From contig NZ_JAGIPG010000001.1 in assembly GCF_017877055.1 (NCBI RefSeq), forward strand, positions 868,001 to 932,000: a stretch of DNA of 64,000 nucleotides, read 5' to 3'. Of this stretch, positions 31,856-40,911 are shown piece by piece (position 1 is the stretch's first letter; each line of letters starts with the position of its first letter). Origin of the DNA: Neorhizobium galegae. GTDB lineage: Bacteria; Pseudomonadota; Alphaproteobacteria; Rhizobiales; Rhizobiaceae. Under the pieces are notes generated by a model. It was given only the letters and a program-made list of their open reading frames with translations, did not search any database and had not been told where the DNA came from. The position numbers and the translations under genes are program-made.

Positions 31856-34800
31856 ATGGTGTTATCAATCGATTGGGAGACAAACGAATCGAGCCGGATA
31901 TCGGCCGGCACGAAGGAGCGGGAGAAGGTGGACACGGAAAGCGAACTCTTGAAAACGGCGTGCGAGCGGATCAACGATCTCGCCGAGCCCGCCTTCATCA
32001 AGGACAGCGCCCTCATCTACGTGGCGGTGAACGCCGCCTATGCACGCCTTTTCGGCAAGCATCCGAGCGAATTTGCCGGCAATACCAGCCGCGGCCTTGC
32101 AGGCGCGTCGGAAGATGCCGACCGCAAGGAAAAGGAATGCCGGGCGATCGTCTTCGGCACCGACGAGACGGCGCTCTGCTTCGACCGCTCGGGCGTCGTC
32201 CGCCATGAGATCCATATCGAGCGTTTCCTCACGGAGGACGACCACACCTATCTCTTCGGCACGTTTGCAGCGGTTCCGGGCATTGGTGCCGTGTTCGAAC
32301 CGAAGGTGGTTGCCCCGCCTGCCGGCACCCCGCTCACCGGTGCAAAGCCCATCGCGCCGTTCTCGCCGTTCAACAACGCGCTTCTCGACGATGCCCTCGA
32401 CATGCTCGAAATGGGCATCGGCATCTACGACAAGCACAACGTTCTGCTCTACTGCAATTCCCAGCTCATCAACCATTTTGCGTCGATCTCGATCGATATC
32501 CAGCCGGGGATCACCCTCAAGGATATCCTCGGATTTGCCTATGATCGCCGCCAGCGCGTGTCGCCGGCGAGTTTCGGTCCCAATGTGCCGAGCAAGGACG
32601 CGTGGATCGCCGAGCGAATGAAGCCGTTCGAGCTTCCCTATTCCGAAAGCACCGACCAGCTTTCCGACGGGCGCTGGCTGCGGAGCATCAACAAGCGCCT
32701 CGAGAACGGTCTGCTGATCGCCATCCGCCACGACGTGACCGAATTCAAGGAGCAGGAAATGCTCCTGCGCAGCCATGTCTCGGAGACGGACCTGTTTCGC
32801 GCGGTCCTCGAAGACCTGCCGGTGCCCGTGTTCGTGCGCAACAGCGACCGCCAGCTCACCTATGCCAATGCCGCCTACGAGGCGATGCTCGGCAAGCCCA
32901 GAAGCCATTTTCTCGGCAAGACCGAAACGGAAATGTTCCCCGACGCGGCCGATCGCTTCCGTATCGAGAACGACCGGGTGATGACAGGCGAAGACATCGA
33001 GAAGTCGGAGGACATCACCTTCCCCGACGGAACAGTCGTCCCCGTCATCACGCATCTGCGCCGGGTGACCACCAGTGACGGTGCACACAACCTCGTCGGT
33101 TCGCGCATGGACGTGTCCCGCATCAAGGAGGCGCAGAACAAGGCGGAGAAGATGGGCAAGGATCTGCAGACGATCCTGCACACCATGCCTGTCGGCGTGG
33201 CGATCCTCGACGAGCAGTTCCTGTTCGAATACGCCAACCCGGCCTTCTATTCCTTCTGGGACGCCGGAGAGCAGTTCGATCTGCCCGGCCGTTCCTACCG
33301 GGACTTCCTGAAGGTCAATTTCGACCACGGCATCTATAGCGGCTCGACGCACAGCTTCGAGGAAATCTACCGGGAGCGCATCGCCGCCCTGACCGATGGC
33401 CAGGAGCGGCCGCCGATCGAGGTGAAAAGCGCCAACGGTCTGGTGATCGTCATCTCCGGCACCCGGCTCTCCGGCGGGAAGATCCTGCTGAGCTACATGG
33501 ACATCACGGCTGTCCGCAAGCGCGAGCAGGAGATCCAGGAGGCCCGTGCCGCGCTCGAAACCCACGGCGCGCTGATGCGCGACGCGACGAGCGCCATGTC
33601 GCAAGGTCTGCTCATCCTGCATGACGGCGAGATCATCTTCTCCAACGACGCGCTGCCCTCCATGCTCGAAATGCCAGCCGAGATGGTGGGCGCCGGGGGC
33701 CAGTGGCGCGATCTCTTCCGCCATTGCGTCGAGCGCGGCGATCTTGGCACGCCCGAGGAGGCGGCGGCAACGCTCCAGGCCTGGGAAGACAATGTCGCAG
33801 CCGGCAAGCCGGTCTTTGCCGCTTTCCGCGTCGAAGGCCGCAAGTGGATCCATGTCGAGGCCAAGCTGACCGGCAGCGACCACTGGCTGGCGGTGTTCAC
33901 CGACGTCACCGAGATGAAGAGCCGCGAGGAGGATCTGACCCGCCTCCTGCAGCGCGCCGAAGCTGCCGACCGGGCGAAGTCGGAATTCCTCGCCAATATG
34001 AGCCACGAGATCCGCACGCCGATGAACGGCGTGCTCGGCATGGCGGAACTGCTCGCCAAATCCAATCTCGACACCCGCCAGAAGACCTTCATCGACATCA
34101 TCGTCAAGTCGGGCAACGCGCTCCTGACGATCATCAACGACATTCTCGACTTCTCCAAGATCGATGCCGGCCAGATGAAGCTGCGCAAGGCGCCGTTCGA
34201 CCCGGTCGAGGCGATCGAGGACGTGGCGACGCTTTTGTCTTCCTCGGCCGCCGAGAAGGATATCGAGCTCATCGTGCGCGGCGACGCCTCGATCCGCGAG
34301 ACGGTGATGGGCGACGCGGGGCGTTTCCGCCAGATCATCACCAACCTCGTCGGCAATGCGGTGAAATTTACCGAAAAGGGGCATGTCTTCATCGACCTGA
34401 GGTCGGAGGTGAAAGGCCCCGGCGAGATGATGCTGTCGATCCGCATCGAGGATACCGGGCTCGGCATTCCCGAAGAGAAGCTGAAATCCGTCTTCGAGAA
34501 GTTTTCGCAGGTCGACACGTCGTCGACGCGCCGCCACGAAGGCACCGGCCTCGGGTTGGCGATCACGGCGGGCCTCACCGAACTGTTCGGCGGCTATATC
34601 GACGTGACGAGCGAAGTCGGTCGCGGTTCGGTCTTCACCGTGCATCTGCCGTTCCAGGTGGTCAGCGAACGCAATGTGCTCACCACCCTGCCGATCAATA
34701 CGAGCGGCGCCCGCATCCTCGTCGTCGACGACAATGCCGTCAACCGGCGTATCCTCACCGAGCAGCTCACCATGTGGGGCTTCGACACGGTTGCAGCCGA

Positions 34801-35647
34801 CAGCGGCGCCGAGGGGCTGGCGATCCTCAGCGAAGCCGCGCGTATCGGCGTTTTTGTCGATGCGATCGTGCTCGACTACCATATGCCGGAGATGAACGGG
34901 CTCGATTTCGCAAAACACCTCAGGCGCGATCCGCGCTTCGACAGCACCGGCGTGGTTTTCCTGACCTCGATGGACATGGCCGGCGACGACAGCATGTTCG
35001 CCGCCCTCAACATCCAGGCGCATCTGATGAAGCCGGCGCGCGCCAACCTTTTGCGCAGCACGATCATCGACGTCGTCCGTTCGATCCGCACCAAGCGCAA
35101 GGCCGCCGACGCGGGGCAGGCGGCCGCTCGGCCTCAGACGACAGTGCAGGCCCCCGGGCCGGTTGCCGCACCCACGCTGGCTGCTTCGACGCCGTTGATT
35201 GCCGAAGAGCCGGCGGCGCCGGTCTCCACGCCACCCATGCAGGCGGCGCCGACGCTCGACGTGCTGGTGGCCGAGGACAACGAGGTCAACCAGATCGTCT
35301 TCACCCAGATCCTGCAGACCACCGGCTGGCTGTTCCAGATCGTCAAGAACGGTGCGGAAGCGGTCGAAGCGTGGAAAAAGCACGATCCGGCGGTCATCAT
35401 CATGGACGTCTCGATGCCGGTCATGAACGGGCATCAGGCGACCCAGAAGATCCGCGAGTTGGAACAGCAGACCGGCACCCATACGCCGATCATCGGCGTC
35501 ACGGCGCATGCGCTCGAGAGCGACCGCGAACTGTGCTTTCAGGTCGGCATGGACGATTACCTCTCCAAGCCGATCAGCCCGGAGGCACTGGAAGCCAAGA
35601 TCCGCAATTGGCTCGGCGGTGCGATCGTGAGTTCCGTTTCGAATTGA
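31856..35647 (+). CDS. Soluble multi-PAS hybrid histidine kinase with two receiver domains
   Basis: About 1263 aa from the ATG at 31856; a GTG at about residue 25 is an alternative start. Order: four or five PAS domains (about residues 25-680; for example LFRAVLEDLPVPVFVRNSDR and IPMPVGVAILDE-like segments), HisKA with phospho-His717 in NMSHEIRTPMNG, HATPase (N box VGNAVKFTEKG, G boxes DTGLGIP and GTGLGLAI), REC1 with Asp1007 in VLDYHMPEMNG and REC2 with Asp1184 in IIMDVSMPVMNG. No membrane helix, so it senses a cytoplasmic signal. No response regulator lies alongside, so phosphotransfer probably goes through an HPt protein elsewhere. The nearby minus-strand cheD is a possible link to chemotaxis. 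Confidence 0.9.
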   Translation: MVLSIDWETNESSRISAGTKEREKVDTESELLKTACERINDLAEPAFIKDSALIYVAVNAAYARLFGKHPSEFAGNTSRGLAGASEDADRKEKECRAIVFGTDETALCFDRSGVVRHEIHIERFLTEDDHTYLFGTFAAVPGIGAVFEPKVVAPPAGTPLTGAKPIAPFSPFNNALLDDALDMLEMGIGIYDKHNVLLYCNSQLINHFASISIDIQPGITLKDILGFAYDRRQRVSPASFGPNVPSKDAWIAERMKPFELPYSESTDQLSDGRWLRSINKRLENGLLIAIRHDVTEFKEQEMLLRSHVSETDLFRAVLEDLPVPVFVRNSDRQLTYANAAYEAMLGKPRSHFLGKTETEMFPDAADRFRIENDRVMTGEDIEKSEDITFPDGTVVPVITHLRRVTTSDGAHNLVGSRMDVSRIKEAQNKAEKMGKDLQTILHTMPVGVAILDEQFLFEYANPAFYSFWDAGEQFDLPGRSYRDFLKVNFDHGIYSGSTHSFEEIYRERIAALTDGQERPPIEVKSANGLVIVISGTRLSGGKILLSYMDITAVRKREQEIQEARAALETHGALMRDATSAMSQGLLILHDGEIIFSNDALPSMLEMPAEMVGAGGQWRDLFRHCVERGDLGTPEEAAATLQAWEDNVAAGKPVFAAFRVEGRKWIHVEAKLTGSDHWLAVFTDVTEMKSREEDLTRLLQRAEAADRAKSEFLANMSHEIRTPMNGVLGMAELLAKSNLDTRQKTFIDIIVKSGNALLTIINDILDFSKIDAGQMKLRKAPFDPVEAIEDVATLLSSSAAEKDIELIVRGDASIRETVMGDAGRFRQIITNLVGNAVKFTEKGHVFIDLRSEVKGPGEMMLSIRIEDTGLGIPEEKLKSVFEKFSQVDTSSTRRHEGTGLGLAITAGLTELFGGYIDVTSEVGRGSVFTVHLPFQVVSERNVLTTLPINTSGARILVVDDNAVNRRILTEQLTMWGFDTVAADSGAEGLAILSEAARIGVFVDAIVLDYHMPEMNGLDFAKHLRRDPRFDSTGVVFLTSMDMAGDDSMFAALNIQAHLMKPARANLLRSTIIDVVRSIRTKRKAADAGQAAARPQTTVQAPGPVAAPTLAASTPLIAEEPAAPVSTPPMQAAPTLDVLVAEDNEVNQIVFTQILQTTGWLFQIVKNGAEAVEAWKKHDPAVIIMDVSMPVMNGHQATQKIRELEQQTGTHTPIIGVTAHALESDRELCFQVGMDDYLSKPISPEALEAKIRNWLGGAIVSSVSN

Positions 35648-35817
35648 GCCGGAGTTTTCTCTACTCGCATTGATGATCTCATCGGCACTGATCTGTTACA
35701 TTGACGATCCCAGGCGGCTTACCGGCCGGGAGTAGTCGCCATGCTGGAACCGCCGAGTTCCATGGGCGACATAACTGCAGTCCCGCCTGAGGCGGCGGCG
35801 AGACGTGGCCTAGCCGG

Positions 35818-36342
35818 TCAATATCGCCTTTTCCGCGCCGCGACCCGCGCCGTGCCGGCAATCGAGGGGGCGGGCATGATGTCGGTAATCCTCATCTGCA
35901 CTCTGCCCGTTGTCGGGTGAAAGTTGATCCAACGCGCCAGATCGTCGCCGAGGCTGGTGTCGACGAGCTTGATGCCTTCCTCCAGAAGGAACCGCCTGGC
36001 GAATGCGGAATTGAGGGATCCCGGATCGTAGCCGCTCGACTTTCGGGTGCGGCCGCCAAACAGCTTGGCCCTGAGGTTTTGGCGTTCGGCACCGGAACCA
36101 TAAAGATCGTCGACCAGCGTGCGCATGGCCAGATCGCCGTAACGTTCCGGGTGTTCGGTGATATCCAGCCCGCCGCTCGTCGGCAGGACGAAATGGTTCA
36201 TTCCCCCGACGTTGGTGACGGGATCATAGATGCAGGCCGCGACGCAGGAGCCGAGAACCGTCGTCAGTACCGTATCGGGATCGGCAGAGACCGCATATTG
36301 ACCGCCAAGGACATGAATATGGTGGGAGTCCGTGAAGTTCAT
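35818..36342 (-). CDS. cheD: CheD chemoreceptor glutamine deamidase
   Basis: 174 aa. The catalytic triad of CheD is kept with the spacing known from Thermotoga: Thr27, Cys33 in LGSCVAACIYD and His50 in GGMNHFVLP. Also present: RYGDLAMRTLVDDLYGSGA and LFGGRT near the middle. CheD deamidates glutamines on methyl-accepting chemotaxis proteins. In rhizobia cheD normally sits in the main che operon; here it stands alone, convergent with the hybrid kinase. It may be a second, stand-alone copy. A short acidic or basic C-terminal tail ends in RKRRY. Confidence 0.9.
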   Translation of the reverse strand: MNFTDSHHIHVLGGQYAVSADPDTVLTTVLGSCVAACIYDPVTNVGGMNHFVLPTSGGLDITEHPERYGDLAMRTLVDDLYGSGAERQNLRAKLFGGRTRKSSGYDPGSLNSAFARRFLLEEGIKLVDTSLGDDLARWINFHPTTGRVQMRITDIMPAPSIAGTARVAARKRRY

Positions 36343-36749
36343 CTAATGCTCCATTCCCGTGCATGCGGAGGTCACTTTCGCGCAGAAGTATGAAGGCGTT
36401 ACGCGAACGGGAAGGCCCAACAATGAATGGCGAGAAATACTCGCCGGTACGTATTTCGTAATTCGAGAGGTGGTCCGCGCTTGATCTGGAGCGGCATGGG
36501 CGCATTTCGCCGATGTGGAGCGACGTTTAGTCCCTCCGCGGATAAGGCAGGATCGAGACCTCGCACGGCAGCCGCGCTTTCGGCAACGCCCGCTGGAGAC
36601 CGTCCCGGTCGATTCCGTCACCGGGGTTCTTCTGCCAAAAGAGGTTTTTCCGTTCAGGGACCATTAATCACAGCATGTGCATTGTTCGGCAATATCGGGT
36701 CTTTTCCTGCACCTCCAGGCGCGGCTCGGTGAAAACGGAGACGCTTGTG
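36343..36749. other. 407-base intergenic region
   Basis: Upstream of cheD (minus) and of the small secreted protein (plus). Short frames here lack ribosome sites and family resemblance. No repeat or RNA gene recognised. Confidence 0.5.
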
Positions 36750-37112
36750 ATGAAGAAGATAATTGTCTCGGCGCTGATCCTGGCCGCCACCTGCACCAGC
36801 ATCGTGATGCCGGCCGGCGAAGCCGCGGCCCAGCAATGGGACAGGCACTACGATCGATACGACCGATACGATCGCCGGCCCCCTCCACCTCCGCCGCGCA
36901 GGCATCGCGATAACACCGGCGCGGTGATCGCCGGCGGCTTGGCAGCCGGCGTCATCGGCGGCCTCATCGGCGGCGCTCTCGCCAATGACGGCGGACCGCG
37001 TTACATCGACCCGCCACCGCCGCCACGGCCGCGCTGCTGGTTCGAGGACCGCCGGGTCCGCAACGCCTATGACGGCGGCTGGCATATGGAAAGCCTGCGG
37101 GTTTGCCAGTAG
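36750..37112 (+). CDS. Secreted Gly-zipper protein, second copy
   Basis: 120 aa from the ATG at 36750. Signal peptide MKKIIVSALILAATCTSIVM, cut near GEAAA. A repeat DRYDRYDRR, proline stretch, glycine-zipper helix VIAGGLAAGVIGGLIGGAL, second proline stretch and C-terminal cysteine pair (RCWFEDRRVRNAYD ... LRVCQ). Same plan as 31103-31459, though sequence identity outside the zipper is low. Envelope protein of unknown function. Confidence 0.7.
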   Translation: MKKIIVSALILAATCTSIVMPAGEAAAQQWDRHYDRYDRYDRRPPPPPPRRHRDNTGAVIAGGLAAGVIGGLIGGALANDGGPRYIDPPPPPRPRCWFEDRRVRNAYDGGWHMESLRVCQ

Positions 37113-37138
37113 GCGGAACATGAGAGATGATTGAGGTG

Positions 37139-37165
37139 CAGCCGGTCTTCGGGCCGGCTGTCTTG
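37139..37165 (+). terminator. Probable terminator after the Gly-zipper gene
   Basis: CAGCCGG - TCTTCGGG - CCGGCTG followed by TCTTG, 26 bases after the stop. Short U-tract, so efficiency is uncertain. Confidence 0.5.
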
Positions 37166-37181
37166 CGTTCGGCCGATCCGA

Positions 37182-37904
37182 TCAGGGCGGGGGCTTGATG
37201 CCGCACAGCATCTCGCGCTTGCCCGCAAAACCCGGCCGCCGCTCGACCGTAAAGCCGGCCGATTGAAGGTTTCGGCGCACGAAGCCGGCTGCGGCATAGG
37301 TGCCAAACGTGCCACCGGGCAGGGTCTTGTCGTGGATCGCCTGCATGATTTCGAGCGACCACATGTCGGGATTGCGCGCCGGCGCAAAACCGTCGAGAAA
37401 CCAGGCGTCGAAATCCGCCTCGGCCGCGGAGACCCCTTCGAGCGCGGGGCCGCAGACGACCGTCAGACGCGTCTGGGCGTCCGCCTCGATGACGACGTGG
37501 CCGGCGGGTTCGTCCGGCCAGGCTTCGCCCAACGCCTGCCGTTCCGCATCGATCTCCGGCCAGCGGGCAAGCGCCCGGTCGATCTCGTCGCGTTGCATCG
37601 GGTAGAGTTCGAACGAGGTGAAATGGAGCTTCGCGCCTGCGGGGCGGGCAAGCTTCCACTGCCGCCAGGTCTCGCAGAAGTTCAACCCCGTGCCGAAGCC
37701 GAGTTCGCCGATCCGGAAAGTCCGGTGCCTTTCCCAGCGCTCCGGCAGGCCGTTGCCGGCCAGGAACGTATGACCGCATTCGAGCCGGCCGTCGGTGCGG
37801 CAATAAAAGTGATCGCCAAACTTTTGCGAATAGGGCATATCGCCGTCATGCCAGTCCAGGGTCTGGCTTTCGGTCACACGAATTTCAGGATCACGGTCGC
37901 TCAT
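37182..37904 (-). CDS. mnmD: tRNA U34 methyltransferase MnmD (MnmC N-terminal half)
   Basis: 240 aa. It corresponds to the methyltransferase half of E. coli MnmC, which makes mnm5(s2)U34 in tRNA from nm5(s2)U using SAM. Motifs: DWHDGDMPYSQKFGDHFYC near the N-terminus, SAM site GELGFGTGLNF, and DAWFLDGFAPARNPDMWS. The FAD half is a separate gene on the opposite strand; the two ATG start codons share the palindrome CATG at 37902-37905. The DWxxGxxPxS motif precedes the next Met, so the ATG at 37904 is well supported. Confidence 0.88.
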   Translation of the reverse strand: MSDRDPEIRVTESQTLDWHDGDMPYSQKFGDHFYCRTDGRLECGHTFLAGNGLPERWERHRTFRIGELGFGTGLNFCETWRQWKLARPAGAKLHFTSFELYPMQRDEIDRALARWPEIDAERQALGEAWPDEPAGHVVIEADAQTRLTVVCGPALEGVSAAEADFDAWFLDGFAPARNPDMWSLEIMQAIHDKTLPGGTFGTYAAAGFVRRNLQSAGFTVERRPGFAGKREMLCGIKPPP

Positions 37905-39093
37905 GGGACATGCGGATAATCCTGCCGGCTCCGGCGGTCAATCTCATGTCCTGCCACCGTCCGCCGATCTCGTCATCCTCGGTGGTGGAATCATGGGGCT
38001 CTGGGCGGCGGTCAAGGCCGAGCGGCTCGGTATCAGTACCCTGCTTGTCGACGCGGGACCGCTGGGGCAGGGGGCGAGCGGCGGGCTGCTCGGCGCCCTG
38101 ATGCCGCATACGCCCGACAAGTGGAACGACAAGAAGCAGTTCCAGTTCGATGCGCTTCTGTCGCTGGAAGACGAGATCATCGAACTCGAAGCCGAGACCG
38201 GCCTGGTCTGCGGCTACCGCCGCTCCGGCCGGCTGATCCCGCTGCCGAAGCCGCACTTACGGAAGATCGCGCTCGGGCACTCGGCCGATGCGGAAGCCTG
38301 CTGGCGGCGCGGCGACCGCCGGTTTCATTGGCATGTGCTCGACCGCCCCCCGCAAAACGGGTGGCCGGATGCCGCATTCGCGGCTGCCGGACTGGTGCAT
38401 GACACGTTTGCAGCCCGGGTTTCACCGCGCAGCCTCGTCTCGGCGCTCGTCACCTTCCTTCGGTCGGCCAGCAATGTCCGGATCGTTGAAGGCCTGGAGG
38501 CGGAGGCGATCGATCCGGCGGCAAGCAGGATTATATTCCATGGTGGTGGGGTCGTCACCTTCGGCCACTGCATCGTCTCGGCCGGCCACCGGTCCTTCCC
38601 TCTGCTTCAAGGAATTTCGCCGCCGCTGAAGCACCCGATCGGCCAGCCGGTCAAGGGGCAGGCGGCGCTCCTCAAGGCCGATATCGATCCCGCCCTGCCG
38701 GTGATCTTCCTGAACGGCCTTTATGTGGTCGCCCATGAGGGCGGTCACGTCGCGGTCGGCAGTACCAGCGAGGATGTGTTCGACGACCCGTCCTCGACCG
38801 ATGCGCAGCTCGAAGACGTCATTTCTCGCGCCCGGGCGCTGGTGCCGGCCCTGGCCCAGGCCCCCGTCGTCGAGCGCTGGGCGGGATTGCGGCCGAAGGC
38901 GATCGACCGCGATCCAATGGTCGGCGCCCATCCCGAGCACACCCGAGTGATCGCGCTCACAGGTGGCTTCAAGGTGAGTTTCGGGATCGCGCACAGATTG
39001 GCGGATGCGGCCCTCAATGCCGTGAACGGCCGGGAACCTCGCCTCCCGGCGTCGTTCACGCTCGCCAATCACCTTGTCGTCGCCTCGCGTTAA
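37903..39093 (+). CDS. FAD-dependent oxidoreductase, MnmC C-terminal-like
   Basis: 396 aa, DAO-family flavoprotein. FAD motif LVILGGGIMGLWAAVKAE at about residues 24-41, then GQGASGGLLGALMPHTPDKW, which resembles the ASGNxQGALYP segment of MnmC oxidases. A second conserved block is ERWAGLRPKAIDRDPMVG and the C-terminus carries GGFKVSFGIA. In MnmC this domain removes the carboxymethyl group from cmnm5(s2)U34. Divergent from mnmD with overlapping start codons, which supports a shared pathway. A glycine or D-amino-acid oxidase is the alternative. Confidence 0.78.
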   Translation: MGHADNPAGSGGQSHVLPPSADLVILGGGIMGLWAAVKAERLGISTLLVDAGPLGQGASGGLLGALMPHTPDKWNDKKQFQFDALLSLEDEIIELEAETGLVCGYRRSGRLIPLPKPHLRKIALGHSADAEACWRRGDRRFHWHVLDRPPQNGWPDAAFAAAGLVHDTFAARVSPRSLVSALVTFLRSASNVRIVEGLEAEAIDPAASRIIFHGGGVVTFGHCIVSAGHRSFPLLQGISPPLKHPIGQPVKGQAALLKADIDPALPVIFLNGLYVVAHEGGHVAVGSTSEDVFDDPSSTDAQLEDVISRARALVPALAQAPVVERWAGLRPKAIDRDPMVGAHPEHTRVIALTGGFKVSFGIAHRLADAALNAVNGREPRLPASFTLANHLVVASR

Positions 39094-39217
39094 ACGCGAA
39101 CTTTCGATCCTCCGCGTCGTTATTCTGTCACGCAAATCACTTAACCCCCACGGCAGGGATTGTTGAGCAATGCGTAAAACACGGGGTTGCTGAAAAAGGA
39201 CGTTCAGAAGGTGACAC

Positions 39218-39925
39218 ATGCGCTATGCCATCTATTTCACGCCTCCGGCGCATGATCCGCTGACGCTTGCCGCGGCCCAGTGGCTCGGCCGCAACGCCTT
39301 TTCAGGTGATGCGATGGAGCCGCCGGCAATCCGCGGCATCGGCATTCACGATATCGCCTTCAACACTGCGCTGCCGCGTCGCCACGGCTTCCATGCGACG
39401 CTGAAGGCGCCGTTCCGGCTGGCGCCCGACGTCACCGAACAAATGCTGCTGCGCCACCTGATGCGCTTTGCCGGCACCCACAGCCCGTTCGAACTGCCGA
39501 AACTCGAAGTTGTCCGGCTCGGCAATTTCTTCGGCCTTGCGCCCGTCGTCCCGTGTGATACCGCCCGGTTCCTCGCCGCTTCCGTCGTCCAGGAGTTCGA
39601 CAATTTCCGCACGCCGCTGACCGAAGCGGAACTGGAACGCAGCGATTCTGGTGACCTCTCGGCGCCGCAATTCGCCAACCTGTATCGCTGGGGCCATCCT
39701 TACGTGATGGACGAGTTCCGTTTCCACATGACGCTCACCGGCCCGCTGTCGCCGGTCGAGATGCCGCGCTTCGATCTGGCGCTGCGCGATTATTTCGAAC
39801 CCTACCTGAAAAAGCCGGTCGAGATCGCCAACCTGGCGCTGTTCATCGAGGAGGAGCCGGGCGCACCCTTCCAGGTGCATTCGCTGCATCCGATGGGCCG
39901 CGTCGCGGCGCGCAAGATCGCCTGA
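39218..39925 (+). CDS. DUF1045 2H-phosphoesterase-type protein
   Basis: 235 aa. Two H-x-T motifs typical of the 2H superfamily: HGFHATLKAPFRL near residue 57 and FRFHMTLTGPL near 168. DUF1045 proteins usually belong to phn (C-P lyase) operons, where a cyclic phosphodiester is a plausible substrate; here no other phn gene is near. Start ATG has AGAAGGTGACAC upstream. It is followed by the AraC regulator after a 60-base gap. Confidence 0.85.
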   Translation: MRYAIYFTPPAHDPLTLAAAQWLGRNAFSGDAMEPPAIRGIGIHDIAFNTALPRRHGFHATLKAPFRLAPDVTEQMLLRHLMRFAGTHSPFELPKLEVVRLGNFFGLAPVVPCDTARFLAASVVQEFDNFRTPLTEAELERSDSGDLSAPQFANLYRWGHPYVMDEFRFHMTLTGPLSPVEMPRFDLALRDYFEPYLKKPVEIANLALFIEEEPGAPFQVHSLHPMGRVAARKIA

Positions 39926-39938
39926 AGGGCTCCAGCAG

Positions 39939-39954
39939 TCACTTTTGTTCAAGA
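39939..39954 (+). promoter_or_regulatory. 16-bp repeat upstream of the AraC regulator
   Basis: TCACTTTTGTTCAAGA, 15 of 16 bases identical to the site at 40844-40859 before azlC. Same orientation and about 50 bases before each start codon. Likely binding site of the AraC protein. Confidence 0.7.
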
Positions 39955-39985
39955 GGCCGGTGCGGAAATCTGCTATATCCGCGCG

Positions 39986-40843
39986 ATGCAGAACGTCTCG
40001 CAGGAACAGGCAGCCGATTACATGCCGCTCGCCCAGGCGGAAACCACGCGCTTCTGGCGCGACAGCCGTTTCGGCGGCATGGAATGCCTGTCCGCCACAT
40101 TCCTCACCCATGAATTCGCGCCGCATGCGCATGACACATTCAGTATCGGCGCCATCGAGCGCGGCGCCCAGATTGCGACGATCCGCGGCCAGCGCGAAAG
40201 CTCGGGGCCGGGCGATCTCTATCTCATCAATCCCGGCGAGATCCACGACGGCGCGCCCGTCGAGGGCGGTTACCGCTACCGGATGATCTATCCGGACATG
40301 ACGCTGTTTCGCGAAATCCTCGAAGACGTCACCGGCAGATCCTTCCAGGGTACGCCCGCCTTCGGCAAGCAGATCCTTCATGATCAGGGGCTCGCCGATG
40401 CTTTTCACGAGGCACACCGGACGCTGGAGGAGGGGGCCGGCGCGCTCGAGACCAGTCAGGCAATGTTTCTGGTGCTCGACGCAATGTTCCGCCGCCACGG
40501 CAGCTCGATCATCGTGCCGGCCGATACCGCGGAGCGCACCGCCGTGCGCCAGGCCCGCGACTATCTGGTGGAAAATTTCGCCTCCGATGTGGGGCTGGAG
40601 GAGTTGGCAACGGTCGCGGGTCTCAGCCGCGCTCATCTCATTCGCGCCTTCGCCAAGGAATTCCACATCACCCCGCATTCCTTCCTCACCGATATCCGCA
40701 TCCGCGTGGCACGCAAGCGCCTGAGGGAAGGCGGCCAGCCAGCGGAGATCGCGTTCGAATGCGGTTTTGCCGACCAGGCGCATTTCACTCGCCACTTCAA
40801 GGCCCGCACCGGCCTGACGCCAGGGCAATACCGGGCTCGCTGA
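39986..40843 (+). CDS. AraC-family regulator linked to azlCD
   Basis: 285 aa. N-terminal cupin-like AraC-binding domain (HEFAPHAHDTFSIGAIERGA, GDLYLINPGEIHDG) and two C-terminal helix-turn-helix units (VGLEELATVAGLSRAHLIRAF; AEIAFECGFADQAHFTRHFK) ending TGLTPGQYRAR. It lies directly upstream of azlC-azlD and shares a 16-bp promoter repeat with them, so it probably controls both itself and the exporter. The effector is likely an amino acid or analogue. Confidence 0.87.
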   Translation: MQNVSQEQAADYMPLAQAETTRFWRDSRFGGMECLSATFLTHEFAPHAHDTFSIGAIERGAQIATIRGQRESSGPGDLYLINPGEIHDGAPVEGGYRYRMIYPDMTLFREILEDVTGRSFQGTPAFGKQILHDQGLADAFHEAHRTLEEGAGALETSQAMFLVLDAMFRRHGSSIIVPADTAERTAVRQARDYLVENFASDVGLEELATVAGLSRAHLIRAFAKEFHITPHSFLTDIRIRVARKRLREGGQPAEIAFECGFADQAHFTRHFKARTGLTPGQYRAR

Positions 40844-40859
40844 TCACTTTCGTTCAAGA
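40844..40859 (+). promoter_or_regulatory. 16-bp repeat upstream of azlC
   Basis: TCACTTTCGTTCAAGA, the second copy of the AraC/azl promoter element, 52 bases before the azlC start and directly after the araC-type stop codon. Confidence 0.7.
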
Positions 40860-40911
40860 CGGCTATCCACTTGATCTCTAAGACCTCCGCCTCAACCGGA
40901 GGTGTTTTGAC

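Noticed and set aside
31865..35509. 1214-codon minus-strand open frame across the hybrid kinase
   Set aside because: Shadow of the GC-rich codons of the real plus-strand kinase; no family motifs or ribosome site.
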